DNA of 64,000 bases from Cylicocyclus nassatus (lineage: Eukaryota; Nematoda; Chromadorea; Rhabditida; Strongylidae). Below are positions 59,977 through 64,000 of this stretch, one piece after another. The DNA lies in NCBI GenBank assembly GCA_958299035.1, contig CATQJL010000001.1:105967661-106031660 (forward strand). Direction: 5' to 3'. Every line of letters starts with the position of its first letter. The stretch's first letter is position 1. Made by a program: the position numbers and the translations under genes. Below the pieces are notes generated by a model that was given only the letters and a program-made list of their open reading frames with translations, made no database searches and was not told the origin of the DNA.

Positions 59977-60424
59977 CTATCGATTGCAGTTGACATTGCT
60001 TTCATCTTCTGGCTTCTTCCGTTGACCAAGCTGCAATATTCTTCGCATCACTTCACTCGGTCTTCTCAAGCATGTAGTTGCGTGAAGAACTATTGCATGT
60101 TCGTTGTCTGCCACTTGTGCCGCATTCGGTACTCTCCATGATTCTTCTGCGTTCAAAAGACGGGTTCCAGCAGTTGCTTCCAGAGTTGTACGAATTGTTT
60201 GAGTTCGCAATTTATACGACCGTATTTTTTCTCCATTCCATTTGGCACAAAAGTGAGGATGTTTCTGACCCAAGTATGCATCTTGGTCTCCTGCAATCCT
60301 TCACAAAGTGTCCTTGACTTACGCAGTTCAGACATGTGCTAGACTCTTGGAAGAACTTGCCCTTTGTGGTATGAAGTGAGCTTGTCATGGACGTCCCGTG
60401 ATTTGTTCGTTTCAAAAAAAACAT
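59977..60424 (-). pseudogene. BEL/Pao-type gag fragment
   Basis: Minus-strand frames with a zinc-knuckle-like CLNCVSQGHFVKDC followed by RRPRCIL, and after a frameshift GQKHPHFCAKWNGEKI. The C-x2-C-x4-H-x4-C knuckle followed by a second Cys/His cluster is the layout at the end of BEL/Pao gag. No LTRs or pol are seen nearby. A dead fragment. Confidence 0.55.
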
Positions 60425-60723
60425 GCTCTGGTATACACCAAGCTGGTACCATCACCTTATATAAATGTTTATTGGATAGCGGAGCAGCCGCTGACTATCA
60501 ACAGTGAATATGCGGAACAACCGCTGATGACGGTGGTAATAATCGAACCAACATCAGAACTGAGTATTCAGACCCTTTTATGCCACTGATTTTCTGCGTA
60601 GATAACTCAAATGCTCACTTCTGGTAAACAATATTATCACAGAGCATAAAGGATTGCCTGCATGAAAGTAGGCGCCGCCAAGTAGACTATCAAGCACAGT
60701 GGAGGGGTGACCTGGCGGCTTAA

Positions 60724-61171
60724 TGGCAGCGTCCGGGCAAAAATTTGCCTCTCATGTTTCTGCCATTCTGGGGCCTTCCCGTGGCCCTGAATACAGTTGT
60801 AGAGCCCAAATTGTTCAACACCCGCAAAAAACCCGATTCTTGGGGACCCTCTCTTCAAGAAGCGAACGAGTTTCGGATTGCTCGTTCCCATCGCATGCCA
60901 GCGGGAGGAGCTGCAACTGCACGGATGCAGTTGCATTGCAGTATGCAGTGCAACTGCAATGCAACTGCAGTGCAACCGCACACCTGCGTGAGCACTCGTC
61001 CTCAGCGGTGGTTTGTGATACGAAGGCACAGTTTGTGATACGTATCACAGGCCCATATCTCCTTTTAGAGGCCACTCCAAAGATTTGGACCAACGCAGAT
61101 TGGATACTCATGGGCCCCTCTTTACAACTATGTGCTAACCTGGGTGGATGGATCTTGCCCGGACTCTGCCT
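60724..61171. mobile_element. GGCAGCGTCCGGGC MITE with CTGCAA palindromes inside
   Basis: Ends TGGCAGCGTCCGGGC and GCCCGGACTCTGCCT, flanked by TTAA and TCAA. The interior (about 60910-60990) has repeated GCAACTGCA and TGCAGTTGCA units that would fold tightly. Confidence 0.68.
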
Positions 61172-62192
61172 TCAAGTGATCAGTGAACAGTAAGGTTTGT
61201 CAACTACATGCTATTAATAACTAGTTGGGCTTCCCCGGTCTAGCCCGGGCCAATGTTCACCTGCACTGCGAGCCCTTCCCCCTCTTAAATGCCATGGATA
61301 ACTTACAATAGGACACCCGCTTCGAAACCGCAAAAAAGAAACAACTCCAGAGACTTTACAGATCAAGCATTGCGGTTTGACATGCAAAGGAGAGATGTAG
61401 CATAATGACTTTCACAATAATGAGCTTCATTTTCTGTGTTGCTTTGGTGAAGGTCGGTCACTCGCTTTGCTCACCACAAATTGAAGCTGTTTTAGGATGT
61501 TTGACATCTTTTTTCTGGCAAGCTTGACTACGACTAAGTAAGAAGTAGTATTTTACATTATGTGAAAGTTTTTCTCGAAATTTTTTGATATTGATATGGC
61601 AAATAATTTAAGCGCGATCTTATGAAAAATCTTGACTCATTGTTCAAAGTGAAATGTGACGTGGAAACCATTAATTATAACCTTGAGCACGCCTTTGTAC
61701 AGCACAGCGTTACAAAACACTCTTAGTCACTTTGTTAAGGTTGATTGCAGCATAAATGACGAAGAAAGCGTTGATTATAATCATGAACACGCATTTGTAC
61801 AGCACACTCACTACAAAGCTATTGGTCACTTGCACGCTAAGGTAGACCGCAGCATAAAATATAGAGCGTATTCACTTGATTGAACGATTGAAACTCACAT
61901 CAAGAGCACTTTTCACTGCACTTCGCTAACATAAATCCACAATGAAACATGCCGGCCTTGTTTACACACCTCTGCTTTGATAGCAGATGATAAGAATCAT
62001 TTTTATTGCAAAGTGCTAGAAATCAATAAATCGATAGAAGGACCCAATAATTCGACGCAAAAAGTAGCCTATCATCTGCGCAGGGGTCGAAAACGTATGT
62101 GTGCAAAGTTTCAACTGAATCGGTTGAGCGGTGCGCGTTTCTATAACGCACATAGCCTCCAAACTCACAATTTTGAGTTTTATATATATAGA
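61172..62192. other. No gene recognised
   Basis: AT-rich. A loosely repeated block (ATTATAAYC-x2-GARCACGCMTTTGTACAGCA) occurs near 61672 and 61773. Confidence 0.45.
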
Positions 62193-62825
62193 CTAGCTTG
62201 CTTACCCGGCTCCGCCCGGCCCTGTGAAAACACTGTAATAAAGGTCCCATCCCTATCCCTGTACAGCCTTTCCCTGTACCCATTTCTACACTTCTTTTCC
62301 CGTTCCCTGTGCTGTTTTCGAAATCAGCATGTCCACTTACCCCCCGCGCCAATTCCCAGCCCTGTAGCTCAAACTTTACAAGAAATCGATAAAATCGATA
62401 AAAGTAATCGATAATCCTGAAAACTAATATTGTATTCGGAATCCCCATGCTCGATTACCCCCCGCGCCAATTCCCAGCCTTGTAGCTCAAACTTTGCAAG
62501 AAATCGATAAAATCGATAAAAGTAATCGATAATCCTGAAAACTAATATTGTACTCGGAATCCCCATGCTCGGTTACCCTCCTGTGCCAACTCCCAGCCCC
62601 GTAGGTGAACTCTGCAAAAAAATCGATAAAAATCGATAAACTCGATATCGATCGATGACGAAAAGTAGCCTATGACACCCGCCGGGGCCCAAAGTGTATG
62701 TGTGCCAAGTTTGGTCCGGATCGGTTCAGAAATAAAAATTTCTATTCGGAACATACGTACATACATACAGACATACAGACATACAGACATACATACAAAC
62801 AGACATTCAGCTTTATATATAAGAT
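62193..62825 (-). mobile_element. Helitron-like element with internal ~120-bp tandem repeats
   Basis: On the minus strand it starts TCTTATATATAAAGCTGAAT and ends CTAG, matching 11611-11922. The interior has two full and one partial copies of a ~120-bp unit (from about 62326, 62447 and 62566) with (AATCGAT)n blocks. Micro-repeats ACATACAG lie near the start. Confidence 0.6.
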
Positions 62826-64000
62826 ATAGATATAACATACATGATAGATCTACATTGCTAAGGTGTAGTATTTGGATAATCTACGACACATTGTGCCCAG
62901 ATATTAAAATCTTTATGAGATATTATCCTCGTCCTCCTTGTGTAATATCAAGTTTTGTTACCATGTATGGGCTGCACGTCAGAACGTACGTCGCGCGCGG
63001 CCACCGCTCCGCCGTGGAAGTGCGCGGCGGCTTCGCTTCGCGGAAATTCGCGGCGGTCGTACCTCCTCACCGTTTCCCTCGTGTATGCATCTCATCGATT
63101 CGCTCTTTCGTTGATATGCGTCGTCAGGAGCTCCGATAATATCTTTAATCATATGTTGTTAAAGGCAGTGGTGTCCAGGCAAATCCGGGCGCATGGGTTT
63201 TTCGCCTGAAAATCGATGAGGGTGTTTTACCAAAGACTGCCCAAGGGCAGCGCAACTTGTTCATTTACGGCTGAAAATCTGTCCCCGAAAGCCCCGCACC
63301 TGTGCCGTGACCGTAACCTAAAAACGACTTCGCTCACTTCAACACTACGTCCGCTCTGGGACCAATCCTACTCAGACAATTGCATCGGAAAGTTCGCGGC
63401 CTCAGAGCGTGCTACATGGGGCGCCGCGGCCCTTAAAATTTCAGCCGCGCACGCCGCGGCCCATGTATATTTTACCGGGAACTCCGCGGCCAAAATTAAA
63501 AATGGATAGAGCTTATCGGGAGAGTCGCGGCCCAATCACCTCACTCGGCGTGCCGCGGGCCCTATCAAAGGCCGCACTTCTTACACGCTGTAGCTCAAGG
63601 CGCAACCGGCGTGAGGTACGCCGCAGCGATGGGACTACCCTAAGTGTTTGTGGGGCTGGTAATCGCTTCTCGGATTGGATTGTGTGACGCTGAGTTTATA
63701 CGCTCACGAAACAAACTTCAGCAATCGGTTGAGTGTTATCTACAAAAGTAGATGATGTCGACAGATAAAGGGGGGCCCTCATTACTTGTGGGTGTCAACT
63801 GGACATTGCCGCGACGCGGTATCACCGTAAGTCGGGTGAGAGGCAGCAGGGCCAGAGGAAATGTCCCAGAGGAAATGTTTAGGGGTCACGTTGTTATAGT
63901 AAAGAAAAATTACATATTTTGTAACCACACATAGTAATTTTCATATTTCCATTCACTATCTTCTTCATTTTCGCAAGATTTGGGGCCAAACTTCCACTAA
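62826..64000. other. No gene recognised; CCGCGGCC cluster
   Basis: GC-rich sequence with repeated CCGCGGCC/CGCGGCC motifs at about 63395-63560 and palindromic GCGCGG blocks near 63000-63060. Plus-strand ORFs look compositional. Confidence 0.4.
63163..63215. mobile_element. Left end of an AGGCAGTG MITE, truncated
   Basis: TTAA then AGGCAGTGGTGTCCAGGCAA; no right end is seen in the window. Confidence 0.4.

Noticed and set aside
63216..63687. Plus-strand ORFs of 92-97 codons
   Set aside because: They overlap each other in a CCGCGGCC-rich repeat and lack any recognisable motif.

Overview
The window is nuclear DNA of a nematode, most likely a strongylid (hookworm-like) species. The clues are short GT-AG introns with TTTCAG-type acceptors, a calcineurin B gene, RTE retrotransposons of the kind common in hookworms, and very dense inverted-repeat elements. 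There is no bacterial-style gene packing. Most long ORFs are shadows of repeats; real coding sequence is split into short exons.

1-25 kb is a graveyard of nested repeats. A ~1 kb composite repeat (114-508, 3273-3791, 7823-7917) was broken by a foldback-containing insert and by a 4.03 kb LTR retrotransposon (3792-7822). An unbroken copy at 24068-25086 shows the empty site. Further right are PIF-like coding fragments and palindromes (8.5-10 kb), a 5' RTE fragment (10-11.3 kb), a Helitron-like element, a large foldback carrying tRNA-like and hammerhead-like motifs (12.2-13.9 kb), a TAA-flanked TIR element (16.3-17.6 kb) and one small secreted-peptide exon (20.9 kb).

25-39 kb holds the clearest host gene, calcineurin B (minus strand). 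Seven exons carry all four EF-hands. There are two candidate last exons, one 2.3 kb and one 12.2 kb downstream, and the far one takes its last codons and stop from the composite repeat. An RTE copy (26.8-29.3 kb) lies in the long intron and a hAT-like MITE with an exact 8-bp target duplication lies in another.

41.3-51.2 kb is the most interesting part. Two halves of one CR1-like LINE reverse transcriptase (ending at 41276, resuming at 51214) are separated by a 9.93 kb unit with a 14-bp perfect TIR and TTAA target duplications. The unit encodes an apparently intact 11-exon, 698-residue transposase (N-terminal C2CH THAP-like finger, DDE-type core, Kolobok-like). It also carries intron-containing fragments of three unrelated host genes: a dual-specificity phosphatase, a PC2/EGL-3-type proprotein convertase and a Tip60/MYS-1 MYST acetyltransferase. 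It looks like an autonomous, gene-capturing TTAA transposon. Smaller MITEs with related ends occur through the window.

51-64 kb returns to repeats: the LINE 3' half, TATTCGAA arrays, TTAA and mariner-like MITEs, a BEL/Pao gag scrap and a Helitron-like element. No rRNA, functional tRNA or CRISPR array was seen.
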